A stretch of DNA of 8,166 nt from Campylobacteraceae bacterium. Lineage in GTDB: Bacteria; Campylobacterota; Campylobacteria; Campylobacterales; Campylobacteraceae. The stretch's first letter is position 1. Each line of letters starts with the position of its first letter. The stretch lies in contig JAITNC010000215.1 of assembly GCA_031290675.1 (NCBI GenBank), forward strand, positions 1-8,166, in the 5' to 3' direction. This document shows positions 1-6,989 of the stretch, in pieces. Both the position numbers and the translations under genes were made by a program. The notes under the pieces are model-generated. The model saw nothing but the letters and a program-made list of their open reading frames with translations. It was not told the DNA's origin and made no database searches.

Positions 1-465
1 GAGGCTTGGGATTTTGTGGCGGCGTACAAAGAGCATTATAAAACCATAGCCACTTCCAAAACATCTCTTATCAAAAACGCCAAAGAGGCAGTAGTGAGTG
101 CCTCATCATTTGCAAATCTCGGCGTAGTTACCACAAAAACCGCTCTCTACACAAAAGATATATTGGCACATTTTGGACTGTTGCACTTTTTTCAAGTCGT
201 CATAGGACGTGAAGATGTAGAGCGACCAAAACCCTACCCCGAGCCCATTTTGAAGGCTATAGAGCTTCTGGGAGCCGACAAAAAGAGCACGTGGATAGTG
301 GGCGATACGATACTTGACCTACTTGCCGCTAAAGCTGCCGATATAAAAGGTGTCGGGGTTTTGTGCGGATATGGAAAAAAGGAGGATTTAGAGAAGTTTA
401 CATCATACATAAGTGCAGATGCTTTACAAGCGGTAACACTTATTAAAACATTTTTGACAAAATGA
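1..465 (+). CDS. HAD-superfamily phosphatase, probably phosphoglycolate phosphatase type (5' truncated)
   Basis: The frame is open from the first base, so the start codon and the catalytic D-x-D motif I lie upstream of the window; the GTG at 16 is an internal valine, not a start. 154 codons are visible, ending in TGA at 463-465. The remaining HAD signatures appear in order: motif II with V-V-T-T-K (lysine at 136-138), the motif III lysine in R-P-K-P-Y-P (229-231), and motif IV G-D-T-x-x-D (aspartates at 304-306 and 316-318). The spacing and the 'KPxPEPI...A' stretch are typical of the Gph/PGMB-like phosphatases, which hydrolyse small phosphomonoesters such as 2-phosphoglycolate in the cytoplasm with Mg2+. 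The substrate cannot be fixed from the sequence; pyrophosphatase (PpaX-like) or beta-phosphoglucomutase relatives share these motifs. The next gene begins 90 nt downstream, beyond a likely terminator, so this gene probably ends its own transcript. Confidence 0.85.
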   Translation, partial: EAWDFVAAYKEHYKTIATSKTSLIKNAKEAVVSASSFANLGVVTTKTALYTKDILAHFGLLHFFQVVIGREDVERPKPYPEPILKAIELLGADKKSTWIVGDTILDLLAAKAADIKGVGVLCGYGKKEDLEKFTSYISADALQAVTLIKTFLTK

Positions 466-485
466 GTAAAAATTTTACTCTTTTT
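464..485 (+). terminator. Intrinsic terminator after the HAD phosphatase gene
   Basis: A perfect inverted repeat runs from 464 to 480 (GAGTAAAA, one central A, TTTTACTC) and is followed at once by five T (481-485). It begins inside the stop codon of the phosphatase gene. The stem is AT-rich, so termination may be partial. The position and the T-run fit a rho-independent terminator separating this gene from nifJ. Confidence 0.6.
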
Positions 486-486
486 C

Positions 487-532
487 TATAATTAAGAAAA
501 TAATAGATAAAATCCAATTCATTATCTATAAG
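487..532 (+). promoter_or_regulatory. Candidate nifJ promoter region with an 8-bp inverted repeat
   Basis: A consensus -10 hexamer TATAAT lies at 487-492, and a second one, TATAAG, at 527-532. No matching -35 box sits at normal spacing, which is usual for epsilonproteobacterial sigma-70 promoters. Between the two is a perfect inverted repeat, ATAGATAA (503-510) and TTATCTAT (522-529), with an 11-nt spacer. Its right arm overlaps the second -10 box. That placement would suit an operator for a dimeric regulator, but the AT-rich context makes chance palindromes fairly likely. The promoter assignment is inference from motif and position only. Confidence 0.45.
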
Positions 533-555
533 AAAATTTAACTAAGGATATCGTT

Positions 556-3500
556 ATGTCTAGCAAAATTATGAAAACCATGGACGGTAATGAAGCGGCC
601 GCTCACGCTTCCTATGCGTTCACTGAAGTCGCGGGTATTTATCCTATCACTCCCTCTTCTCCTATGGCGGATTTTACCGATGTGTGGGCAAGCGCAGGCA
701 AGAAAAATCTTTTTGGTATGCCTGTCAAAGTTGTAGAGATGCAAAGTGAAGGCGGCGCTGCCGGCACTGTACACGGCTCGCTGCAAGGTGGTGCGCTGAC
801 TACGACCTATACGGCTTCACAGGGACTTCTTCTAAAGATACCAAATATGTACAAGATAGCAGGTCAGTTGTTGCCAGGCGTCATACACGTAAGTGCGAGA
901 ACACTCGCTACGCACGCACTTTCTATATTTGGCGACCACCAAGATATCTACGCTTGCCGACAAACAGGCTTTGCGATGCTCTCATCAGGCTCTGTACAGC
1001 AGGTAATGGACCTAGCGGGCGTGGCGCATTTGTGTGCTATAAAAGGCAGAGTGCCGTTTTTGCATTTTTTTGACGGGTTTAGAACTTCACACGAAGTACA
1101 AAAGATAGAAGTTATGGATTATGCTGTATTTGACAGACTGCTTGACAGAGAGGCACTTCAGGCTTTCCGTGACGCCGCACTTTCACCGGACAACCCAAAA
1201 ACAAGAGGCAGCGCGCAAAATGACGATGTATATTTTCAGGGACGTGAAGCGCAAAATAAATTTTACGATGAGCTGCCGGATATCGTAGCTGATTATATGA
1301 AAGAGATATCAAAAGCCACAGGCAGAGAGTACGCGCCGTTCGTATTTTACGGACACAAAGACGCTGAAAATATCATCGTGGCTATGGGTTCTGTAACAGA
1401 GTGTATCAAAGAGAGCGTGGATTATCTCGTCGCTCAAGGCAAAAAAGTAGGACTCATCATACCTCATCTATATAGACCGTTTAGCGTGAAATATTTGAGC
1501 GAAGTTATGCCAAAATCCGTCAAAAAGATAGCTGTACTTGACAGGACAAAAGAGGCGGGTTCTATCGGCGAACCGCTATTTTTAGATATGTGTTCGGCGT
1601 TTTACGGCAAAAAAGATGCTCCGCTTATCGTAGGCGGCAGATATGGACTTGCCTCAAAAGATGTAAATCCTTCACAAATCCTCGCTGTATTTAAAAACCT
1701 TGAAAGCAGTGCGCCAAAACACGACTTCACGATAGGCATAGTAGACGATGTAACATTTAAATCGCTTGAGCCGCTCATCGGCGCAGACCTCGGCGATAAG
1801 GACACAAAAGAGTGTCTATTTTACGGACTTGGAGCGGACGGCACAGTCGGAGCGAACAAAAGTTCTATCAAAATCATAGGCGATGAAACAGACATGTACG
1901 CTCAAGCGTATTTTGCGTATGACTCCAAAAAATCAGGCGGCTTTACAAGGTCGCACTTGCGTTTCGGCAAAAAACCGATACGCTCAACTTATCTCGTTTC
2001 AAATCCGCACTTTGTGGCGTGTTCGGTAGCGGCTTATTTGGAGCTGTACGAAGTGATAGACGGCATCAGAAAACAAGGGACGTTTTTGCTCAACTCCATC
2101 TGGGACGCAAAAGAGACCGTAGAGCGCATACCAAACAGAGTTAAAAAGATATTGGCTGAGAGGGAGGTCAATTTTTATATCATCAACGCTACGAAATTGG
2201 CGCACGATATAGGTCTTGGAAACCGAAGCAACACGATAATGCAATCCGCTTTTTTCAAACTCGCTGAGATTATAGACTACGATAAAGCGCAAGAGTTTAT
2301 GAAAAAGCAAGCTTACAAAGCTTACGGCAAAAAAGGCGACCAGATAGTCAATATGAACTATAAAGCCATAGACTCGGGCGCAGAAGGCTTGATAAAAGTG
2401 CCGATTGACCCGTCTTGGGCGACACTGCCTGATGAGAAGCTCGGAAGCAGCGACCACTACAAAGGTACGGCGTATGTTGAGGCGATATCTAAACCGATGA
2501 ACGCCGCATGCGGCAATGACCTGCCTGTTTCCGCCTTCAAGGGATACGAGGACGGTTCTATGGAGCACGGCACGACAGAGTACGAGAAAAGAGGCGTTGG
2601 CGTAACTGTACCAAAATGGAAAGAAGAAAATTGTATACAGTGTAACCAATGCGTATTTGCTTGTCCGCACGCTGTCATAAGAGCGTTTTTGATAGACGAT
2701 AAAGAGCTTGCCTCATCTCCTGATGGCGTTAAAACTCACGCTATTGACGCTAAAGGCAAAGGCGTTGAGGGGTTGAAATACAAAATCCAAGTATCGCCGC
2801 TTGACTGTACGGGCTGTGACTTGTGCGTAGCGGCTTGTCCGACAAAAGAGAAGTCTTTGGAGATGGTTCCGCTGCAAGATTTGCTTGAGGTCAAAGAGCA
2901 GGAGAGTGCGGATTATTTATTTAAAAAAGTTACATACAAAGACAATATACTGAACAAAAGCAGCGTCAAAGGCGTTGGCTTCTCGCAACCTCTTTTTGAA
3001 TTTCACGGCGCTTGTCCGGGCTGCGGCGAAACACCTTACGTAACGCTCGTAACAAGACTGTTCGGCGAGAGTATGAGTATCGCCAACGCTACGGGCTGCT
3101 CGTCTATCTACGGCGCGTCCGCTCCATCAACGCCTTATCGCAAAAACAGCGACGGGCGAGGTCCTTCGTGGGGCAACTCACTGTTTGAGGATAACGCCGA
3201 GTTTGGATATGGTATGAAGGTAGCGACGGAAACTTTAAGACACCGTATCGAAGACTTGATGATAAAAGCGCAGGACAAAGTTCCCGCCGCACTATCTGAA
3301 CTATTTAAAGAGTGGATAGAAGCCAAAGACGACAGGCTAAAGAGCTTGTACATCACAAACAGACTTTTACCGTTGCTTGAAGAGAGTAAAAATATAGACG
3401 AGGTCAATGGTATCTTAGCCCTTAAAGCGCATTTGGCGAAACGCTCGCAGTGGATTATCGGCGGCGACGGCTGGGCTTACGATATCGGATATGGTGGACT

Positions 3501-4113
3501 TGACCACGTGTTGGCAAGCGGCGAGGACGTAAATATACTTGTGCTTGACACGGAGGTCTACTCAAATACGGGCGGTCAAAGCTCAAAAGCTTCACGCACG
3601 GGCTCTATAGCGCAATTTACAGCTTCCGGCAAAGCCGTACAAAAGAAAGATTTGGGCTACATCGCTATGACATACGAGAACATATATATAGCGCAGATAA
3701 ACTCAAACGCTTCGGCGGCGCAGGCTATCAAAGCCATAGAAGAGGCTGAGGCGTACAAGGGAGCTTCTCTCATCATAGCATACTCTCCTTGTATAGCGCA
3801 CGGCATCAAGGGCGGTTTGGCGCAGAGCGGCAACCAAGCCGAATTAGCGACCAAATGCGGTTATTGGCCTATGTACACGTACGACCCAAGACTGAAAAAA
3901 GAGGGCAAAAACCCTATCAAAATCACAGGCAAAGAGCCGGATTGGGCTTTGTATGAAGAGTTTTTAAATAACGAAGTACGATATACTTCTTTGAAAAAGA
4001 TAAATCCAACTCACGCAGTGGAGTTATTTGAACACAACAAAAAAGATGCACAGAGAAGATACAGACAGTTAAAGAGAATGGCGGAGGCTGACTATTCGGG
4101 CGAATTAGAATAA
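556..4113 (+). CDS. nifJ: Pyruvate:ferredoxin (flavodoxin) oxidoreductase, single-chain
   Basis: Oxidatively decarboxylates pyruvate with CoA to acetyl-CoA and CO2, passing two electrons to ferredoxin or flavodoxin; homologues can also run in reverse. The 1185 residues match the one-polypeptide homodimeric family, slightly shorter than Desulfovibrio africanus PFOR. Visible in order: the N-terminal TPP/pyruvate domain with Y-P-I-T-P-S (29-34, Thr32), M-Q-S-E-G (Glu65) and S-A-R (Arg115); a transketolase-C-like domain; the gamma domain with G-L-G-A-D-G-T-V-G-A-N (424-434); a two-cluster ferredoxin domain with C-x2-C-x2-C-x3-C-P at 693-704 and again at 751-762; and the C-terminal TPP domain with C-P-G-C-G (Cys820, Cys823), G-D-G-W (970-973), S-N-T-G-G-Q (Asn1004) and Cys1079, the set that holds the proximal 4Fe-4S cluster and Mg-TPP. 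Every expected ligand is present. ATG at 556 is chosen because AAGGA (544-548) lies 7 nt upstream. The protein is cytoplasmic and oxygen-sensitive in most relatives. Confidence 0.97.
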   Translation: MSSKIMKTMDGNEAAAHASYAFTEVAGIYPITPSSPMADFTDVWASAGKKNLFGMPVKVVEMQSEGGAAGTVHGSLQGGALTTTYTASQGLLLKIPNMYKIAGQLLPGVIHVSARTLATHALSIFGDHQDIYACRQTGFAMLSSGSVQQVMDLAGVAHLCAIKGRVPFLHFFDGFRTSHEVQKIEVMDYAVFDRLLDREALQAFRDAALSPDNPKTRGSAQNDDVYFQGREAQNKFYDELPDIVADYMKEISKATGREYAPFVFYGHKDAENIIVAMGSVTECIKESVDYLVAQGKKVGLIIPHLYRPFSVKYLSEVMPKSVKKIAVLDRTKEAGSIGEPLFLDMCSAFYGKKDAPLIVGGRYGLASKDVNPSQILAVFKNLESSAPKHDFTIGIVDDVTFKSLEPLIGADLGDKDTKECLFYGLGADGTVGANKSSIKIIGDETDMYAQAYFAYDSKKSGGFTRSHLRFGKKPIRSTYLVSNPHFVACSVAAYLELYEVIDGIRKQGTFLLNSIWDAKETVERIPNRVKKILAEREVNFYIINATKLAHDIGLGNRSNTIMQSAFFKLAEIIDYDKAQEFMKKQAYKAYGKKGDQIVNMNYKAIDSGAEGLIKVPIDPSWATLPDEKLGSSDHYKGTAYVEAISKPMNAACGNDLPVSAFKGYEDGSMEHGTTEYEKRGVGVTVPKWKEENCIQCNQCVFACPHAVIRAFLIDDKELASSPDGVKTHAIDAKGKGVEGLKYKIQVSPLDCTGCDLCVAACPTKEKSLEMVPLQDLLEVKEQESADYLFKKVTYKDNILNKSSVKGVGFSQPLFEFHGACPGCGETPYVTLVTRLFGESMSIANATGCSSIYGASAPSTPYRKNSDGRGPSWGNSLFEDNAEFGYGMKVATETLRHRIEDLMIKAQDKVPAALSELFKEWIEAKDDRLKSLYITNRLLPLLEESKNIDEVNGILALKAHLAKRSQWIIGGDGWAYDIGYGGLDHVLASGEDVNILVLDTEVYSNTGGQSSKASRTGSIAQFTASGKAVQKKDLGYIAMTYENIYIAQINSNASAAQAIKAIEEAEAYKGASLIIAYSPCIAHGIKGGLAQSGNQAELATKCGYWPMYTYDPRLKKEGKNPIKITGKEPDWALYEEFLNNEVRYTSLKKINPTHAVELFEHNKKDAQRRYRQLKRMAEADYSGELE

Positions 4114-4128
4114 TCAGCCCTTACACAA

Positions 4129-4151
4129 GCAAGGGGCTTTAAGCCCTTTGC
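4129..4151 (+). terminator. Intercistronic stem-loop between nifJ and the sensor kinase gene
   Basis: An 11-bp stem with one G-U pair is formed by GCAAGGGGCTT (4129-4139) and AAGCCCTTTGC (4141-4151), beginning 15 nt after the nifJ stop codon. No continuous T-run follows (TAAAAACTG), so it is a weak rho-independent terminator at best. It could instead stabilise the 3' end of the nifJ message or cause partial read-through into the two-component operon, whose start is 22 nt downstream. The pairing is read from sequence; the role is inference. Confidence 0.5.
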
Positions 4152-4173
4152 TAAAAACTGTTAGGGTTTTCAG

Positions 4174-5889
4174 GTGAGAGATTTCATCAACAACATAGAA
4201 AGCTATAAGATTTATAACCTCATAGCCGTGGCTACGATAGCTTTTATCATCATTGTGAGCGACAGCTTTTATTATGTCAGTACGGAGCTTAAACACCTCT
4301 CCGAGCAAAATAGGATATTGATAGTCAAAGAGATTCAGCAGGCGACCAATATGTGGCTTTTTGAGCGCATTACAAATGTAGAAAACAGTGCGCAATTTAT
4401 AGACGATGTTTACGATGATGAGCAAAAGCTGAAAAATCTCGCCGCTATCCTGACAAATCGCAGCAAAGGTTTTGACACTACACAACTACTGATACCGGGG
4501 CGTTATTTTTACGTCAACGGCGAGAAGATGGACGACTACACGCAACACTACACATACGGCTTTGGCGACGAGAAATACTACTATCAAAACAGCGATGAGG
4601 AGCAGTGGTATCTTAAGCTAAAATGGTTCACAAATACAAAAGCAAATATGAAAACGACTATGGAAACTATGGACGACCACGGTTTGTTTCACGAAAAGAC
4701 TATCAATATATGCACGCCTATCATAAAAGAGGGGCTTTTCAGGGGTGTTTATTGCGGTATCATCAAAGCCAGCGCTCTGCTTGAACGCATAGACAAACTT
4801 GATATGCCGCAGGGCGGATACTACTTTATATCCGACAGCTTGGGCAATGTTTTGGCAAGTTACGGCAATGGCTCTTTGGGCGAAGATGATATCGCCAAGA
4901 TATTTTTGGACAATCCCGAAGGAGTGCAGCAGTTAGATGATGAGAAAAACATCATAACTGTAAATAAATTTCAGGATTTTGACTGGTATATCGTTGTGGG
5001 CATAAACGAAGATGAGATACAAGAGAGCGCAAGCGTTCAGTCGTTTTTCAAACACGCTATCATAATGCTGATACTTTTTGTGCTGTTTATGCTCATCGTG
5101 AACGGCTCATATGCGTTTTTGTACTCCAGAGCGGCAGCGAAAAAAAAGGAGTACGAGCAGATACTCGCTTACAATTCACGTATGAGCGAGGTGGGAGAGC
5201 TCGTATCGGGCATCAACCACCAACTGCGCCAGCCGCTCAACTCGCTATCGCTTATCATCAGCGGCACTCTCGGCCTGCTCTCAAAAGAGGTTTTTAACAA
5301 AAAGACGGTTGTCGGCAACTTGAAGCTGTCGCAAAAATCTATCGTTCTTATGGACAAAACGATAGATATATTTCGCAATTTTTACCGATACAACGACGCC
5401 GTGAGCGAGTTTTATCTAAAAGAAGCGGTCAAGAGTGTTTTGTACGTAATGCATACAAATTTATCGCAAAGCAATATCACCATTGAGATGGACGATAGCA
5501 ATATAAAAGAGCTGAAAATAGTTTCAATAGAAAATTTTATACAACAGATACTTCTCGTACTCATACAAAATGCGCAGGACGCCATAGAGCCCATGAATAG
5601 CCTGAAAGACCTTGAGAAGCGCAAGATAAAGATAGAGTTCAAACACAGCGGCATATATGTGAGCGTGTATATTTCGGATTTTGGACGCGGCGTGAGGGAG
5701 GGGAGCGAGAAAAGTATATTTTCGGTTCTACACAAATCCCAAAAAAAACACGGTTTTGGTATGGGGCTGTTTTTCGCTAAAAAATTGGCGAACGAGAAAC
5801 TTATGGGAGATGTGATGCTGCTCAACAACGCCAACCCTACGACATTTTGCTTTGTAATCAAAAAAGACTTAAAGGAAAAAGATGTTTAA
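4174..5889 (+). CDS. Membrane-bound sensor histidine kinase with periplasmic Cache-like domain
   Basis: Autophosphorylates on histidine in response to a signal and donates the phosphate to a response regulator, almost certainly the one encoded next. The 571 residues show a membrane helix at about 14-35, a periplasmic region of about 250 residues that by length and topology looks like a (d)Cache-type ligand-binding domain, a second helix at about 295-316, and a short charged linker. The dimerisation helix follows with G-I-N-H-Q-L-R-Q-P-L (phosphoacceptor His349), then the ATPase domain with the N box (Asn466 in I-Q-N-A-Q-D-A), G1 box D-F-G-R-G (502-506) and G2 box G-F-G-M-G (527-531). All catalytic boxes look intact. 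The GTG start at 4174 is the first start after the in-frame TAG at 4162 and is needed to keep the first membrane helix; TAGGG (4162-4166) is a modest ribosome binding site. The ligand is not recognisable. The H box resembles the HPK4-like group with Q-P-L. Confidence 0.93.
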   Translation: MRDFINNIESYKIYNLIAVATIAFIIIVSDSFYYVSTELKHLSEQNRILIVKEIQQATNMWLFERITNVENSAQFIDDVYDDEQKLKNLAAILTNRSKGFDTTQLLIPGRYFYVNGEKMDDYTQHYTYGFGDEKYYYQNSDEEQWYLKLKWFTNTKANMKTTMETMDDHGLFHEKTINICTPIIKEGLFRGVYCGIIKASALLERIDKLDMPQGGYYFISDSLGNVLASYGNGSLGEDDIAKIFLDNPEGVQQLDDEKNIITVNKFQDFDWYIVVGINEDEIQESASVQSFFKHAIIMLILFVLFMLIVNGSYAFLYSRAAAKKKEYEQILAYNSRMSEVGELVSGINHQLRQPLNSLSLIISGTLGLLSKEVFNKKTVVGNLKLSQKSIVLMDKTIDIFRNFYRYNDAVSEFYLKEAVKSVLYVMHTNLSQSNITIEMDDSNIKELKIVSIENFIQQILLVLIQNAQDAIEPMNSLKDLEKRKIKIEFKHSGIYVSVYISDFGRGVREGSEKSIFSVLHKSQKKHGFGMGLFFAKKLANEKLMGDVMLLNNANPTTFCFVIKKDLKEKDV

Positions 5890-6568
5890 GACAACATTGG
5901 ATTTATTAAATAGTTTTTCTATTTTGACGGTGGAAGACGACAGCGTAACAAGATTGATGTTGAAACAATCCATCAAAGAACACTGTGCGGCTTATTATGA
6001 GGCAAAAGACGGACTTGACGGGATTGAGGCTTTCAAAAAACGCAAGATAGACCTTATCATACTTGATATACATCTGCCTCGCCTCAACGGTTTTGAGATG
6101 ATAAAAGAGGTGCTTGCCCTCAAGCCAAATCAGCCTTTTGTCGTCATAACAGCGTACGATAACAACCAAAATATCCTTGACAGCATCAAAACGGGCGCTC
6201 TCAGCTTCATCAGAAAGCCTATAGATATTACGGATTTGCAGACGGCGATACTGCTCGCCCTCTCAAAAAAGATGAAACAAAAGCATATGAAGATTAGCGA
6301 TGAGGTAACGCTGGATTTTGCAAAAGAGGTGATATACAATAACAACGAACCACTCTTTTTGACGCAAATAAGCAATAAAATATTTTGGCTTTTGTGCTAC
6401 AACATCGGCAGACTTGTGAGCTATGAGATGATAGAAGACTATGCTTACGAGGGCGAGAGTACGAACAAAAACACGATACACGCCGTGATATTGAGGATTA
6501 AAAAACAGCTCAAAGATATAGATATAGAAAATATCCCAAATGTGGGGTATATACTGAAAAAGAAGTAA
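5882..6568 (+). CDS. OmpR-family DNA-binding response regulator
   Basis: Partner of the preceding kinase. The 228 residues split into a receiver domain (about 12-125) and a C-terminal winged-helix DNA-binding domain (about 135-228). The receiver has the acidic pair Asp19/Asp20, phosphoacceptor Asp62 in L-D-I-H-L-P, the switch Thr90 in I-T-A-Y and the conserved Lys112-Pro113. The C-terminal part ends in the N-T-I-H-x-V-I-x-R-I-K-K recognition-helix pattern and the N-V-G-Y-I-L wing typical of Trans_reg_C proteins. ATG at 5882 overlaps the last 8 nt of the kinase gene, with AAAGGA (5871-5876) five nt upstream, indicating translational coupling and co-expression. It should act in the cytoplasm as a phosphorylation-dependent transcription factor. 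Its target genes are not evident; adjacent nifJ and the exported-protein gene at the right edge are only candidates by position. Confidence 0.94.
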   Translation: MFKTTLDLLNSFSILTVEDDSVTRLMLKQSIKEHCAAYYEAKDGLDGIEAFKKRKIDLIILDIHLPRLNGFEMIKEVLALKPNQPFVVITAYDNNQNILDSIKTGALSFIRKPIDITDLQTAILLALSKKMKQKHMKISDEVTLDFAKEVIYNNNEPLFLTQISNKIFWLLCYNIGRLVSYEMIEDYAYEGESTNKNTIHAVILRIKKQLKDIDIENIPNVGYILKKK

Positions 6569-6596
6569 TAATTTCCCTGACGGGGTATTTTGGCTT

Positions 6597-6738
6597 TTTA
6601 TGTTTTCTGGCGTGTTCTTTTGCGCCAATACTTCGTTGCTCGCTCGCCAGCGTCGTCATATACTAGTATGTATTATTCCTAGCAGGCTCACTCTCTGCCT
6701 CGTCTTGGCACAAAATACCTACGCCATAAGAACATAAA
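6597..6738. repeat. Long imperfect palindromic element centred on ATACTAGTAT
   Basis: About 142 nt form an interrupted inverted repeat around the perfect palindrome ATACTAGTAT (6660-6669). Matching arm blocks occur in mirrored order: TTTATGTT (6597-6604) with AACATAAA (6731-6738); TGGCGT (6608-6613) with ACGCCA (6721-6726); and TTTTGCGCCAA (6618-6628) with TTGGCACAAAA (6705-6715, one mismatch). The inner arms are less well matched. It is more GC-rich than the surrounding spacer and carries no credible reading frame. The form suggests a dispersed palindromic repeat or a MITE-like element without a transposase. It lies just after the response regulator gene, where a transcript would end in a large hairpin. 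Whether other copies exist cannot be known from one window. Confidence 0.6.
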
Positions 6739-6775
6739 TTTGATATGTCAATTCTCTTGTCTTTTACAATTTTTA

Positions 6776-6870
6776 GCTTGGTTCATTTCACACGCTAATC
6801 TCGTTGCAATTTTGCCACGCTCGCTCGTCGAACCAGTACGTACGCACCGCTCACGGGCTTCATTTGCGCC
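6776..6870. repeat. Second, weaker palindrome-like segment centred on GTACGTAC
   Basis: This segment is GC-rich compared with its flanks and has the palindrome GTACGTAC (6836-6843) near its middle. TGGTTC at 6779-6784 is complementary to GAACCA at 6830-6835. It shares the exact nonamer GCTCGCTCG with the preceding element (6638-6646 and 6819-6827), also left of a central palindrome, and a GCTCAC after it. It may be a decayed relative of the first element or an unrelated repeat. The boundaries are approximate and the call is tentative. Confidence 0.35.
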
Positions 6871-6989
6871 TCCCCCCTCCGTCATTGCGAGTTTGCGTCA
6901 GCAAACGTGGCAATCCAGTATTTTGTCATGACAAGGAAAGATGGATTGCCACGCCTGAATACAGGCTCGCAATGACGGTAGGTGGGGGC
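6868..6989. repeat. Cruciform-forming dispersed repeat (CGTCATTGCGAG type)
   Basis: A complete inverted-repeat element. The outer stem is CCGTCATTGCGAG (6879-6891) with CTCGCAATGACGG (6966-6978), 13 of 13 paired; a C-rich/G-rich extension continues the pairing to 6868/6989 with a few mismatches. Inside are an arm TTTGC/GCAAA (6892-6896, 6901-6905), an inner 12-bp stem CGTGGCAATCCA/TGGATTGCCACG (6906-6917, 6942-6953), and an arm CCTG/CAGG (6954-6957, 6962-6965). The loop of the inner stem holds the perfect palindrome TTGTCATGACAA (6923-6934). Sequences beginning GTCATTGCGAG and ending near GCAATCC are, from memory, scattered repeats in many unrelated bacterial genomes; that comparison was not run. 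No transposase is encoded beside it. Confidence 0.85.

Noticed and set aside
16..18. GTG at 16 as the start of the phosphatase gene.
   Set aside because: The frame is open upstream to the window edge, and a start here would leave out the catalytic D-x-D motif that the family requires.
454..459. Consensus -35 hexamer TTGACA upstream of nifJ.
   Set aside because: It lies inside the phosphatase coding region and is 27 nt from the TATAAT at 487-492, too far for a normal sigma-70 promoter; no good -10 lies at 16-18 nt.
1999..2670. A 223-codon open frame antisense to nifJ.
   Set aside because: It lies wholly within the well-supported nifJ gene on the other strand, has no recognisable domain, and is explained by the codon usage of nifJ.
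6575..6600. Possible terminator after the response regulator gene (CCC-TGAC-GGG followed by a T-rich stretch).
   Set aside because: The stem is only three to four pairs and the T-run is interrupted by GGC, so it is too weak to call; the larger palindrome at 6597-6738 may serve instead.
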